Source: Archangium lipolyticum (lineage in GTDB: Bacteria > Myxococcota > Myxococcia > Myxococcales > Myxococcaceae). From it: DNA of 64,000 bases. Within the stretch, counting starts at the first letter, position 1, and every line of letters starts with the position of its first letter. Where the stretch lies: the NCBI RefSeq assembly GCF_024623785.1, contig NZ_JANKBZ010000003.1:558001-622000 (forward strand), in the 5' to 3' direction. The notes under the pieces are model-generated. The model ran no database searches, was not told the origin of the DNA, and was given only the letters and a program-made list of their open reading frames with translations. This document shows positions 1-10,084 of the stretch, piece by piece. A program made the translations under genes and the position numbers.

Positions 1-319
1 GAAACCACCCTCCCCGCTCCATCCAGATTCTTCTCAAATCGGGTTCGCATGAGCACGCGACAAGGTAGCTGCGAGGAACGCGAACGGTCGTCGTAGTGGA
101 AGGGGCGGGGCCCCAAATGCCGGATACCGCACCGAGGACGGGCGGCGGACGTCCCCCTGTGAACGGACGCCAGCTCGACGAGCGGGGGCTCATGGAGGAG
201 CGAGCATTCATGCGAGTGAGCGAGAGGAATCGGGTCATTGGCACCCCGCGTGATAGAGCGTGTCTCACCGCGAAGCGATCGCGGTGGACAACTGAAGACA
301 CACACACGAGAGGAGACCT
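1..319. other. Leader region without a supported gene
   Basis: No open frame here looks like a protein and no RNA gene is recognisable. The only clear signal is at its right edge, where GAGAGGAGA precedes the ATG at 320 and sets the start of the first gene. The rest is presumably the promoter and leader of that gene and the end of whatever lies to the left. Confidence 0.5.
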
Positions 320-2116
320 ATGTGGTTCCATGAACGCTGGCGTTTGGTGCTCGGGATTCTGGGAGTGATGCTCACGGGCATGATGCCCGGGCTCTCGGCG
401 GCTCAGAGCGGGAGCACCGGTCCGCGATACTTTGGCTACTACGCCAGTGCCGCGAGCTGGGTGGGCACCGGCAATTACACGGCGGCCACCAGCGACCATG
501 CCAACGTCACCTGGATCGCGTACCCTGGCCTGGGCGACAACACCGTGGCCGTGAACTGGCACCTCGAACGCCTGCGGGAAGCCCAGGGCTTCGGCATGGG
601 CGGTGTGCTCGACGTCACCGGCCTCTTCTTCGACCTGGGCAACACGACCAGAGCCCCCCGCTATCTCCGCTCCGACCACCTGACGCGCTGGCAGAACTAC
701 GCCAACCAGATCGCCCCCTACCTCGGGTCCGTGACGGCTTTCTACCTGCTCGACGAGCCCTATCTGCATGTCCGCGGTGACAAGGCCGGTATCCGCGACG
801 CCATCAACACGGTGGCCCGGGCCATCAAGGACCGGTTCCCCGGCAAGCCCGTCGCTACCATCTTCGACTACGCCTCCATCCAGGACGATGGCACCACGTA
901 TCCGTCCTTCGAGGCCGCGGGCCTTCCCTCGGAGATCGATTGGCTCGGCGTGGACTGCTACTACACCGGCTCCTCATTCGAGTCGTGCGGTGGCCGCTCA
1001 CTCGTCTGGTACACGAATCGGCTCAAGCAGAAGATGACGGCCTCGCAGCGGCTCATCCTCGTGCCCCAGGCCGCGTACTTCGGGACCCAGAACCAGCAGC
1101 CCACCGCCCTCGCCGCCCAGGCGACCCTGCTGTGCCGCATCGAGAAGGAAGTCGCCATGGCCCTGGGGGATCCCCGCTTCATCGGCATCTTTCCGTTCAC
1201 CTACCAGTCGCAGCACCTCGACTACGGTGGCGGCATCCGCGAGGACTGGATTGGCCCGGAGCACCTTCCGCTCGTCCGTCGCCAGTATGCCCGCATTGGC
1301 AATCACGTCCGTTCCGGCACGCCCCTGCGCGCCCATCCCTGCGCGGTGTCCGCATCCCAGACATACGCGGGCTCGGTGCCCGAGAACGTCGTCGATGGGG
1401 ACTCCAATACCGTCTGGAACGCGGGGGCGGGCGCCAACTCCGGGGCAGGACAGCGGCAGTGGATCGAACTGGACCTCGGGGATCGCACGACGGTGACCCG
1501 GCTGCGGCTTCAGGTCGAGCAGGCTCCCGCCGGACCCACCCACCACATCATCTATGGCGGTCCCACGCCCAATCCCCAGGCGGAGATCGGGCGCTTCCAA
1601 CAGTCCACCCAGGCACTGCAATGGCTGGAGCTGACGGGAACACTGCATGACATCCGCTACGTGCGAATCGTGACGGTGGACAGTCCGTCGTGGGTGTCCT
1701 GGCGGGAGATCGAGGTCTACCGCGCGGTGCCGCCGTCCCGGGTGTATGCCCTGCCCGTAACGGCCTCCCACAATGACAACCTGACCCTGCTCGATCTGGC
1801 GGACGCGAACCTCCAGACCCTCTGGCAGGGTGGAGGCTTCCCCGCGCGATGGGTGGAGTTGGACCTGGGCCAGGTCATCACCGCCCGGAAGATCCGCCTG
1901 CTCCCCGATCAGACGCCGAGCGGATACACCGTGCATGAGATTCGCGGAGGCGCCTCGCCCAACCCCACTACCCTGCTTGGCACCCTGAGTGGGACGACCT
2001 CAACGGGCCAGTGGATCGAGCTGAACAGCGGCGTCGGAGGCATCCGCTACCTGCGCGTGCTCACCACCATGAGCCCCTCCTGGGTGTCCTGGTGGGAGAT
2101 CGAGGTGTATCGCTAA
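320..2116 (+). CDS. Secreted glycoside-hydrolase-like protein with two discoidin (F5/8 type C) domains
   Basis: 598 aa, with a signal peptide ending near residue 28 (after LSAAQS). Residues ~30-335 look like a TIM-barrel glycosidase: the strand motif FYLLDEPYL carries a candidate acid, E146, and DWLGVDCYY follows. Two tandem discoidin-type modules occupy ~345-470 and ~475-598; each ends in the repeated phrase SWVSW.EIEVYR. Such modules bind carbohydrate surfaces, so the protein probably attacks or binds extracellular polysaccharide. The start has a strong RBS (GAGGAGA, 6 nt spacing). The glycosidase family is not identified, and the catalytic call is an inference. Confidence 0.7.
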   Translation: MWFHERWRLVLGILGVMLTGMMPGLSAAQSGSTGPRYFGYYASAASWVGTGNYTAATSDHANVTWIAYPGLGDNTVAVNWHLERLREAQGFGMGGVLDVTGLFFDLGNTTRAPRYLRSDHLTRWQNYANQIAPYLGSVTAFYLLDEPYLHVRGDKAGIRDAINTVARAIKDRFPGKPVATIFDYASIQDDGTTYPSFEAAGLPSEIDWLGVDCYYTGSSFESCGGRSLVWYTNRLKQKMTASQRLILVPQAAYFGTQNQQPTALAAQATLLCRIEKEVAMALGDPRFIGIFPFTYQSQHLDYGGGIREDWIGPEHLPLVRRQYARIGNHVRSGTPLRAHPCAVSASQTYAGSVPENVVDGDSNTVWNAGAGANSGAGQRQWIELDLGDRTTVTRLRLQVEQAPAGPTHHIIYGGPTPNPQAEIGRFQQSTQALQWLELTGTLHDIRYVRIVTVDSPSWVSWREIEVYRAVPPSRVYALPVTASHNDNLTLLDLADANLQTLWQGGGFPARWVELDLGQVITARKIRLLPDQTPSGYTVHEIRGGASPNPTTLLGTLSGTTSTGQWIELNSGVGGIRYLRVLTTMSPSWVSWWEIEVYR

Positions 2117-2294
2117 ATCGCGATGTTGAGCCATGAGGGCGCGTCGCGCCGGGTAATCCCCGGCGCGGTCAGGGGCAGTCTCCGCCGTCGCCGCACCTCC
2201 AAGTTTTCAATCTTAAACCATATATTCTTCACTTCCATACAATCCAGGTTCATGCCACCCTCACCGCTTCACCTACGTCCCCCCAGGAGGTTGC
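2117..2294. promoter_or_regulatory. Intergenic region with an AT-rich probable promoter
   Basis: The stretch from about 2205 to 2255 is markedly AT-rich against the high-GC background. It lies just upstream of the AGGAGG ribosome-binding site at 2284-2289, so it probably holds the promoter of the SGNH hydrolase gene. I could not fix a clear -35/-10 pair. Confidence 0.35.
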
Positions 2295-3740
2295 ATGAGG
2301 TCAGGTAGACACCGTCCGCACGCGGGATACGCGTCGCTGCTCGCATTGCTGTCCCTGGTGCTGCTCCCGCTGTCGGCCGCTGCTCAGCAGACGTCCACCG
2401 TGCTGCAGCTCGGAACGCCGAGCCTGTCCGCCTCGCCCGGGCAGAACGTGACGCTGGCGATGCGGTTCAACGCCGTGCCAATGGCCGAGGACTACTCCGT
2501 CTTCGTCCACTTCGTGGATTCGAACGGGACGAACCACTCCGGGCCTGACGCCGACCACCTGCCGCCGGTGGGCACCTCGAGGTGGAGTGGCGCCGTTGCG
2601 TACAACCACACCGTGACGCTCCCGGCCTCCATGCCGCATGGCACCTACTCCATCCGGGTCGGGCTCTTCCAGAACCACTCGCCGTGGGGCCGCGCCGCGC
2701 TGACGAGGGGAACCGGCGTCACCGTGGACGATCAGCTCCGCTATACCGTGGGGACGCTCACCGTGGGCAGCCAGCCTTCCACCACCTCCACGGTGCTGCG
2801 CTTGGGCAGCCCGAGCCTGTCCTCGCGGCCCGGACAGGCCGTGACGCTGGCCATGCGGTTCAACGCCGTGCCGATGGCCGAGGACTACTATGTCTTCGTC
2901 CACTTCGTGGATCAGAACGGCGTGCAGCACTCCACGCTCAATGCCGACCACCTGCCGCCCGTGGGCACCTCCCAGTGGAGCGGTGCCATTGCCTACAACA
3001 TCAGCAAGACCCTCCCCATCCAGCTCACGTCAGGGACGTACACCCTCCGCGTGGGGCTCTATTCCATGGCCGCCCCCAACAACCGCATCCCGCTGACACC
3101 CGGGAGCGGTGTCACGGCGGATGGCGAGGGCCGCTACATCGTCGGGACGCTCACCGTCACGTCCACGTCGGAGGTCGTCGATTACTACGGGGATTCGACG
3201 GTATGGGGCTACAAGACCGGCGTGGGAACCCGCGTCTCGAAGCCGGCCCCCGCGGCGTTCGCGGAAGCCCTGCCCCAGGTACAGGTGCGCAACGAAGGGG
3301 TCAGTGGCACGACCGCCTGTGGATTGCTCAATGGCACCGATGGCGTCCATCCCGCCTGGAGCACACAGATGTCCAACAGCAATGCCACGACCGTCATCAT
3401 CAACCACGCCATCAATGACCAGTGGACCTACAGCCTCGCCACCTACAAGTCGTGCCTGACGAGCCTGGCTCAGGGAGCGAAGAGCCGCGGGAAGAGGGTG
3501 ATCTTCGAGACGCCTAATCCCACGCGTGACAGTGGCGGCGGACTGGAGACGTATGTGGCGGCGATGAAGGAGGTCGCGGCACAGCAACAGCTCTCCGTCA
3601 TCGACCAGTACCAATACCTGCTCGACTACCTGAACGGTCGAAGCCCCTATGACATCTGTCCGGATGGTCTCCATCCCTCGGATGCGGTCTACGAGATGAA
3701 GGGAAGGTACGCAGCCGACGTATTCAAGACGCTTCCTTGA
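2295..3740 (+). CDS. Secreted SGNH/GDSL-family hydrolase with duplicated N-terminal domain
   Basis: 481 aa with a signal peptide (cleavage near residue 31). Residues ~33-157 and ~163-290 are two copies of one ~125-residue beta-rich domain; both contain the phrase NAVPMAEDY and a DADHLPPVGTS-type segment. The C-terminal third is an SGNH hydrolase: block I is YYGDST with nucleophile S301, and block V is DGLHPSD with D457 and H460. SGNH enzymes hydrolyse esters (lipids, acetylated sugars); the substrate is not predictable. AGGAGG six bases before the ATG fixes the start. The duplicated domain is not one I can name and may be a binding module. Confidence 0.8.
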   Translation: MRSGRHRPHAGYASLLALLSLVLLPLSAAAQQTSTVLQLGTPSLSASPGQNVTLAMRFNAVPMAEDYSVFVHFVDSNGTNHSGPDADHLPPVGTSRWSGAVAYNHTVTLPASMPHGTYSIRVGLFQNHSPWGRAALTRGTGVTVDDQLRYTVGTLTVGSQPSTTSTVLRLGSPSLSSRPGQAVTLAMRFNAVPMAEDYYVFVHFVDQNGVQHSTLNADHLPPVGTSQWSGAIAYNISKTLPIQLTSGTYTLRVGLYSMAAPNNRIPLTPGSGVTADGEGRYIVGTLTVTSTSEVVDYYGDSTVWGYKTGVGTRVSKPAPAAFAEALPQVQVRNEGVSGTTACGLLNGTDGVHPAWSTQMSNSNATTVIINHAINDQWTYSLATYKSCLTSLAQGAKSRGKRVIFETPNPTRDSGGGLETYVAAMKEVAAQQQLSVIDQYQYLLDYLNGRSPYDICPDGLHPSDAVYEMKGRYAADVFKTLP

Positions 3741-3864
3741 CGGTTGAGCGAAGCGCGCGGGCTCGAAGAAGTGTCCCCTCTCCGAGTTGCATCTACAATT
3801 CATATGCAATGAACGAGGACCGCCCCTATCCTCCCGGCCGGACAGCAACGCCGGGAGTGATGCC

Positions 3865-4995
3865 ATGAGACGAACGCCTCGAGGATGGGTGCCATACGCG
3901 GCCCGCTGGTATGGACTGATACTGATGATGATGCTGCCCCTGGCGGGTGCCGCTTCCGCCCAGGCCCCTCGCGGTGATTTCGCCCTCGGGCCCATCGTGG
4001 CCAGGCCGGGCACCGCGGCATCCGGCCAGCTGCCCATCCCGGATGGCGTGGACCCGGGAACCTTCATTCCCATCACCCTCCTCCACGGCGCGCGGCCGGG
4101 TCCCGTGCTGGCGCTGATCGCGGGTGTGCATGGCTCCGAGTACACGCCCATCCTGGCGCTCCAGCGCGTACGGCCCCGGATCGATCCCAGCCGGCTCGCG
4201 GGGACGGTCATCCTGGTGCACGCCGCCAATGTCCCGGCGTTCTTCGGGCGGACCGTCTACATCGGCCCGGTGGACGGGAAGAACCTGAACCGGAGCTTCC
4301 CGGGGAAGCCGGAGGGCACCATCACCGAACGCATCGCGCATGCGCTGACGGAGCAGATCCTCCGCCGCGCCGACTTCGTGGTGGACCTGCACGCCGGAGA
4401 CGCGAACGAGGCGCTCCACCCCTGGACCGGCTACTACGCGAAACACGGGACACCCGAGGTGATCGCCCGCTCGCGGCAGATGGCGATCGCCTTCGGAGTG
4501 GAGCACATCGTGATGTTTCCGATGGAGAACCTGAACATCGACCAGGCCCTCTACACGGGCGCGGCGGCGGTGGCGCTCGGCAAGCCCTCATTCGACGTGG
4601 AGGTGGGCGGGCTCGGACGGACGACCCCGGAGCAGCTCGCCCTCGTCGAGCGTGGCGTCCTCGGTCTGCTGAGGCACCTGAGAATGCTCGACGGCCCACC
4701 AGCCCCGGCGAAGAATCCGATCTTCATTGAGCGACGCGCGAACCTGAAGAGCGAGGTGGAAGGACTCTTCTACCCCACCGTCGAAGCCGGGCAACGGGTG
4801 AAAGCAGGCACACTCCTGGGCTACGTGACCGACTTCTTCGGCAACCGCATCGCCGAGCACCGGGCACCACACGGGGGTGTCGTCCTCGTCCTCTTCGGGA
4901 CGCCGCCCGTCCGCCCGGGTGAGACAGTCGCTGTCGTGGGCGAGGTGTCACCCGGAGCGCGGATGTCGACACCGTCGAAATCCACAACCGAATGA
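3865..4995 (+). CDS. Exported succinylglutamate desuccinylase/aspartoacylase-family protein (M14-like)
   Basis: 376 aa from the ATG at 3865, chosen because GGGAG precedes it and a signal peptide (to about residue 32, AASAQA) follows directly. The open frame extends 26 codons further without a plausible N-terminus. Zinc ligands of the M14/AspA fold are visible: H89 and E92 in GVHGSE, and H176 in VVDLHAGD. The C-terminal ~100 residues contain the beta-barrel segment typical of the family. Known members deacylate small acyl-amino acids. Export of this one suggests it acts on an extracellular substrate, which is an inference. Confidence 0.8.
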   Translation: MRRTPRGWVPYAARWYGLILMMMLPLAGAASAQAPRGDFALGPIVARPGTAASGQLPIPDGVDPGTFIPITLLHGARPGPVLALIAGVHGSEYTPILALQRVRPRIDPSRLAGTVILVHAANVPAFFGRTVYIGPVDGKNLNRSFPGKPEGTITERIAHALTEQILRRADFVVDLHAGDANEALHPWTGYYAKHGTPEVIARSRQMAIAFGVEHIVMFPMENLNIDQALYTGAAAVALGKPSFDVEVGGLGRTTPEQLALVERGVLGLLRHLRMLDGPPAPAKNPIFIERRANLKSEVEGLFYPTVEAGQRVKAGTLLGYVTDFFGNRIAEHRAPHGGVVLVLFGTPPVRPGETVAVVGEVSPGARMSTPSKSTTE

Positions 4996-5002
4996 AGTGT
5001 CA

Positions 5003-5037
5003 GCCTCGGGCCAGGGAATCAGCCCCTGACCCGAGGC
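5003..5037. terminator. Hairpin between convergent genes
   Basis: A stem of about 14 bp (GCCTCGGG then CAGGG, pairing with CCCTG then CCCGAGGC, one mismatch) lies between the convergent ends of the M14-like gene and the Ig-repeat gene. There is no T-run, so it is either a weak bidirectional terminator or an mRNA 3'-end stabiliser. Confidence 0.5.
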
Positions 5038-5108
5038 CGTCGCCATCACGGCGCCACGGTGAAGACGAGCGGAAGCTGGCGCGAGGTAGTCGCCCGATCC
5101 CCAGGCGA

Positions 5109-7694
5109 TTACCGCATCGTGCTCGCCTCGCCCACCGGACCGCTGTTGGAGACCTCGACGCTCACCCCAGGCGTCGTACTGCTGAGCCTTGCGTCCCAGG
5201 CCCGGGCCATGACGGAGTGCGTTCCATTCGCGACGCTCGCGGAGTTCCAATTGATCGAATAGGGGCTCGAGGTGTCGCTTCCGACGACGACTCCATCCAC
5301 GAGGAACTCGACCCGGGAGACCCTGAAATTGTCGGTGGCGGTCGCGCTCAGGGAGACAATCCCAGAGAGGGACGCACCTGCCGCCGGCCCGGTCAGCGAG
5401 ACCTCCGGCGGAGTCGAGTCGTTCCGGACGGTCACCACCACCGACGCCCACGCAATGTACCCGGCCGCGTCGTAGGCCCGCGCCTCCAGCAGTTTCGTCC
5501 CCTCCTCGAACAAGGTGGTATCCCAGGCGAATCCGTACGGCCCCGAGGTCTGGGTCAGGATCGGCACGCTATTGACGAAGAACTCGACCCGGGTCACCGC
5601 GCGATTGTCCGTGGCTGTCGCGGTGACCTGGATCGTCCCACTGACGATCGCGTTCGCGGCCGGGGCGGTCAGGGAGAGCACCGGCGCCGACCAGTCGTTG
5701 TCGACGGTGACGTTCGTCAGCGCGGAGGTGGTGACGTTCCCTGCCGCGTCATGGGCCCGCGCGCTCAGGCTCATCGGACCGTTGGAACCCGACGAGCGCG
5801 TGTTCCAGGCGATGCTCCACGGCTCGGTCGTGTCCGTCCCGAGAGGCTTCCCGTTCAACAGGAACTCGACCTTCGTGACTGCGCGGTTGTCGGAAGCGTT
5901 GGCGGTCACGGTGACGGTCCCCTCGACGAGGGAGCCCGCGGCGGGAGCGCTGATCTCGACGACCGGAGGGCTCACATCGTTGTCCACCACGATCTGAATG
6001 CTGTGGGTGGCGGTGTTGCCCTGGCTGTCGGTCGCGGTCGCGGTCAACGTATGCACGCCATTGGCGATCGAACGCGAATTCCAGCTGGCCCCGTACGGAG
6101 CAAAAGAGTCGAGCGCGATGGCCGAGCCATCCACCGAGAACTGGACTGACTGCAGTTTCATGTCGTCGAAAGCGGTGGCCGAGATTGCCACCGACTCCGC
6201 GACCACCTGCCCCTCCACCGGTGCGGTCAGACTCACCGTGGGCGGGGTGTTGTCGTTGAGAACGCTGACGGAAAGGGCCGAGTCGGCGAACCGGCCGGCG
6301 AGATCATACACACGTGCCCTCAACTTGACCGTCCGCGCATGGGGGCCACTCTGCAGCGGCCGCGTATCCCACGTGAGACTGTACGGGGCGGTCGAATCCG
6401 TCCCAAGAGGCACCTCGTCGGCGAAGAACTCCACCCGCTGCGTCTCCACGTCGTCGATCGCGTTCACGGTGATGTTCACGGTCTTGGAAACGAGCTGCGA
6501 GGAGACCGGGTGGGTGATGGCCACCTGCGGCGCCGCCGTGTCGTTGCGGATGGTGATGTTCGCATCCGAGGTGTTGCCGACGGCGTCGAACGCGCGCGCG
6601 GTGACGGTGTGGACACCATTGGTGGACAGGTCCGCTTCGTACGGTGCGGTCGTATCCGTGGCGCGAACCACCCCGCCAACGAGGAACTGCACCTGGGTCA
6701 CCGCCGCGTCATCGCTGGCGCCGGCGACCACGTGGAAGGTGTCGACGAAGAACGCGTTGGGTTCGGGCGAGATGAACCAGACGGAAGGCGCGATGTTCGA
6801 CTGGATGGAGACCGACGCCGAGGTGCTGACGTTTTCCGCCGTGTCGTACGCCTTGGCGTACAAGGTGTGCGGTCCGGGGCTCGTGTTCCAGACGAACGAG
6901 TACGGCGCCGTCGCGTCCGTTCCGACCCACACGCCGTCTCCGAAGAACTCGACCCGGGCCACGCCCATGTCGTCGGTGGCGTTCGCGGTCATCGAGATGG
7001 CCTGCGGCACGGTGGCACCCGCCACTGGAGACGTGAGCGAGACCGAAGGGGGGGTGGTATCGGAAGGTGCGGAGCTCACCGCGAACACGAGGTCATCGTG
7101 GTCGGTATATGAGCTCGAACCGCCCGAACAGGGTGACGGGTCACTGGAACGGTAGGAGAACCGGCCACGAATGGCCTGAAGCGAGCCCTCGGGCAGCGTG
7201 TAGATCGTGCTCACGCTCTGGTAGCCCGTGCGCGAACCGTAGAGCGTGGTGAGATAGGTCCAGGTCGGGCTGTTCGCGTTGGTGGCGTAGTACAGGTCGA
7301 GGCTGTCCCAGTAGGCGCTCGACACGTAGAATTCCGCGATGATCTGGACCGGTTTGTTCGTGGCCATTGGGGTCCCGTCGAGGGTGCCGACCGACAGGGA
7401 TTCCAACGACTCGCTGGTCGTGTAGGTGCCTGCGTTGCCGTCGATGCAGGAGCCGTTGATCGTGTTCGGCGCGTTGCGCTCCGGGCCAATCGAACCCCGG
7501 CCGTTGAGGAGCGAGCCAGAGGAACAGGAGCTCGAGATCGAGCCGCACCACGGGACTCGCAGCGTCGAGTTGTAGGTTGCTGTCAGCGCCGAATGGGCAG
7601 TCCCCATGGGGGGCTCGATGGGCGTTTCGGGCGTCTCTTCGGCGCACCCGGCAAGCACGGTCAGGCCGAACATCAAGAACAGGCGGCGGATCAC
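5109..7694 (-). CDS. Lipoprotein with seven bacterial Ig-like repeats
   Basis: 861 aa starting at GTG (7694), with GAGGGG upstream. The lipobox LAGC puts the lipidated Cys at residue 17. After an N-terminal beta-sandwich region (to ~residue 215) come seven repeats of about 90 residues, each with the pattern PPxVSLTxP...VTATATDN..V.RVEFxVDG...G.DT..PY...W. This is the Big_9 type of Ig-like domain. Such repeats act as spacers or adhesive rods on the cell surface. No enzymatic domain is visible. It faces the M14-like gene tail to tail. Confidence 0.85.
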   Translation of the reverse strand: MIRRLFLMFGLTVLAGCAEETPETPIEPPMGTAHSALTATYNSTLRVPWCGSISSSCSSGSLLNGRGSIGPERNAPNTINGSCIDGNAGTYTTSESLESLSVGTLDGTPMATNKPVQIIAEFYVSSAYWDSLDLYYATNANSPTWTYLTTLYGSRTGYQSVSTIYTLPEGSLQAIRGRFSYRSSDPSPCSGGSSSYTDHDDLVFAVSSAPSDTTPPSVSLTSPVAGATVPQAISMTANATDDMGVARVEFFGDGVWVGTDATAPYSFVWNTSPGPHTLYAKAYDTAENVSTSASVSIQSNIAPSVWFISPEPNAFFVDTFHVVAGASDDAAVTQVQFLVGGVVRATDTTAPYEADLSTNGVHTVTARAFDAVGNTSDANITIRNDTAAPQVAITHPVSSQLVSKTVNITVNAIDDVETQRVEFFADEVPLGTDSTAPYSLTWDTRPLQSGPHARTVKLRARVYDLAGRFADSALSVSVLNDNTPPTVSLTAPVEGQVVAESVAISATAFDDMKLQSVQFSVDGSAIALDSFAPYGASWNSRSIANGVHTLTATATDSQGNTATHSIQIVVDNDVSPPVVEISAPAAGSLVEGTVTVTANASDNRAVTKVEFLLNGKPLGTDTTEPWSIAWNTRSSGSNGPMSLSARAHDAAGNVTTSALTNVTVDNDWSAPVLSLTAPAANAIVSGTIQVTATATDNRAVTRVEFFVNSVPILTQTSGPYGFAWDTTLFEEGTKLLEARAYDAAGYIAWASVVVTVRNDSTPPEVSLTGPAAGASLSGIVSLSATATDNFRVSRVEFLVDGVVVGSDTSSPYSINWNSASVANGTHSVMARAWDARLSSTTPGVSVEVSNSGPVGEASTMR

Positions 7695-7814
7695 TTTGGG
7701 TTCCCCTCTTGGATGGGTAGGGGCCTATAGACCCTGACCAACAAAATTACTGACATTTTTTCCGCTGTGGGAAACACCGCATCAGCCGCCCCCTGTCCCG
7801 ATGCTCAGGTGATG

Positions 7815-9914
7815 TCAGGGCGTGTAGAGCATGATCGTGGCCACCGAGGAGGCGAGGCTCCCCGCCACCAGCACCTCTCCGGTGGGAAGCAGCGTCGCGG
7901 TGTGCTGCGAGTGGATGAACCCCGCATTCGCAGCGGGAGTCCACGTGCCCGTCTCCGGGTCATACAACTCCACGCTATGGGCGAGGGATGAACCGCCTCC
8001 CACCAGCAGCACCTTGCCCGAGGGCAGCACCGTCGTCGTGTATGCGCCGCCGTGGGATGCGACCATGGAGCCTGTCGGAGCCCACGTATCCGTCTCTGGA
8101 TCGTACAGCTCCGCATGCTGTGAGCCGGTGGCCAGGACCTTGCCCGAGGGCAGCACCGTCGCCTCGTAGATGAAGAACGACTCGAGCGTGTTGGCTGTCG
8201 GGGTCCATGTCCCCGTCTCCGGGTCGTACAACTCCGGCGTGTTCTGCCCATCTCCGGTGACCAGCACCTTGCCCGTGGGAAGCAGCGTCGCCGAGTGACT
8301 GGAGCGGGCCAGGGCCATGGAGCCCGTGGGGGTCCACGTGTTCGTCTCCGGGTCGTACAGCTCCGCCGTGTTCGTCACCTGCCCGAAATAGTCCCCGGTG
8401 AGACCTCCGGCCACCAACACCTTGCCCGAGGGCAGCAGCGTCGCTGTATGCCTGGAACGAACCATGGTCATCCCGGCCAGGTAGGTCCACCGTCCCGTTA
8501 CCGGATCGAACAGCTGCTGCGGGGGGGTGTAGAAATAGGATTCACCCCCCGCCACCAGCACCTTGCCCGAGGACAACAGCGTCGACGTATGCCCCTGGCG
8601 CTCGACCGTGTAACCCGCGGACATCCAGGTCCTCGTCACGGGGTCGTACAGCATCCCCCTGGCATCGAGGCCTCCGACCAGCAGGACCTGGCCCGAAGAC
8701 AGTCGCGTCGCCGTATAGGTGTAGCGGCTGCTGGTCCAGGCGACGGTGGAGCTGCTCCATTCCCCCGTCGCCAGGTCATACATCCGCACGCCGAAGCTGT
8801 CGGCCTCGCCTCCGGCGACCAGCACCTTGTTCGAGGGCAGCAGCGTCGCCGTGCCTCGGCTAGCGGCCGAGCCATTGAGCATCCAGGTTCCCGTCGCCGG
8901 GTCGTACAGCTCTCCCCTTTCGGAACCCGTGTACCGGTAATCGCGTCCTCCGGCGACCATCACCAGCCCCGAGGGCAGCACCAGCGTCGTGGCCGAGATG
9001 TGAGCGCGAGGACTGGCCATGGCCCCCGTCGAGGTCCACGTGCCCGCCGCCGGGTCATACACCCGCGCCGTCGCCAGTGCCTCACCGGCGACCTCCCCTC
9101 CCACCACCAGCACCGAGCCCGAAGGCAATAGCACCGACGCGTGCCAGGAGCGGGCGACGTCCAGGGCCGAGGTGGAGGTCCACGCTCCCGTCTGGGGCTC
9201 GTACAGCTCCACCGCCGTCGTCGCGCCCCCCGCCACCAGCACCTTGCCCGAGGGCAGCAGCGTCGCCGTGTGGGCCCGGTGCGGGGCGGCCAGGGTGCCC
9301 GCCGGGCTCCACGTGCCCGTCACCGGGTCGTACAGCTCCGCCGTCGCCGAACCCGCGCCTCCGAGTCCGTAACCGCCCACCACCAGCACCTTGCCCGAGG
9401 GCAGCAGCGTCGCCGTATGCGCGGAACGGACCTCGGCCATGGAGCCCGTCCGGGTCGACGTTCTCGTCTCCGGGTCATACAGCTCCGCCGAGGCCGTTGC
9501 GCCCCCCGCCACCAACACCTTGCCCGAGGGCAGCAGCGTGGCGGTGTGGAACGCGCGATCCCCCACCATCTCCACCAGCGGACCGCCGAGGAGGGAGAGC
9601 TTCGTCTCCGGGTCGAAGATCTCCGTTGCACTGCCCTCGCCAGGCCGGGGCGTCCCGCCAATCAGGAGCACCTTGCCCGAGGGCAGCAGCGTCGCCGTAT
9701 GGGACTCCCGGGCCCAGCTCAACCCGCCGATGACGCTCCACGAGTTGGAGGGCGCGGAGATGGATTGGAGGGAAGAACCCACCACCTCGCCGCGCCCGTC
9801 GCCCGACTGAATCGAACCACCCGGGTCGGCGGAATGCCGCGGCCCACAACCCGAGACAATCACCATCCACGCCGCCGCCAGCCAGGGTAGCGGTATGAAC
9901 CCCCTTTGATACAT
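7815..9914 (-). CDS. Kelch-repeat lipoprotein (beta-propeller)
   Basis: 699 aa from the ATG at 9914, which is preceded by AAAGGGGAAATTC; the open frame runs eight codons further but lacks an RBS there. A signal peptide ends in the lipobox VSGC. Most of the protein is built of a dozen or more ~50-residue Kelch-type repeats containing HTATLLPSGKVLVAGG and VELYDPETGTW. These should fold into one or two beta-propellers on the cell surface. The family is heavily expanded in myxobacteria; a binding role is likely but no ligand can be inferred. The DNA of the repeats is itself repetitive. Confidence 0.85.
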   Translation of the reverse strand: MYQRGFIPLPWLAAAWMVIVSGCGPRHSADPGGSIQSGDGRGEVVGSSLQSISAPSNSWSVIGGLSWARESHTATLLPSGKVLLIGGTPRPGEGSATEIFDPETKLSLLGGPLVEMVGDRAFHTATLLPSGKVLVAGGATASAELYDPETRTSTRTGSMAEVRSAHTATLLPSGKVLVVGGYGLGGAGSATAELYDPVTGTWSPAGTLAAPHRAHTATLLPSGKVLVAGGATTAVELYEPQTGAWTSTSALDVARSWHASVLLPSGSVLVVGGEVAGEALATARVYDPAAGTWTSTGAMASPRAHISATTLVLPSGLVMVAGGRDYRYTGSERGELYDPATGTWMLNGSAASRGTATLLPSNKVLVAGGEADSFGVRMYDLATGEWSSSTVAWTSSRYTYTATRLSSGQVLLVGGLDARGMLYDPVTRTWMSAGYTVERQGHTSTLLSSGKVLVAGGESYFYTPPQQLFDPVTGRWTYLAGMTMVRSRHTATLLPSGKVLVAGGLTGDYFGQVTNTAELYDPETNTWTPTGSMALARSSHSATLLPTGKVLVTGDGQNTPELYDPETGTWTPTANTLESFFIYEATVLPSGKVLATGSQHAELYDPETDTWAPTGSMVASHGGAYTTTVLPSGKVLLVGGGSSLAHSVELYDPETGTWTPAANAGFIHSQHTATLLPTGEVLVAGSLASSVATIMLYTP

Positions 9915-10084
9915 GAATTTCCCCTTTCGATAAGTCACACGCGAAGCGCGCGCGACGTGTACGCAATGTAATCGAAGAAGAAGAAGCGGATGCTGTTGAG
10001 GGTTTCAATTGCAGAATCTTGGAATCGAGGAGACGAGAGCCTCTGCAAGGGATTCTCGTTTATTCGCACCACGGGAATGACTGT

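Noticed and set aside
7815..9914. Repeated DNA in the Kelch gene as a CRISPR array or tandem repeat locus
   Set aside because: The periodicity is that of protein repeats (about 50 codons, degenerate); there are no unique spacers or constant short repeats.
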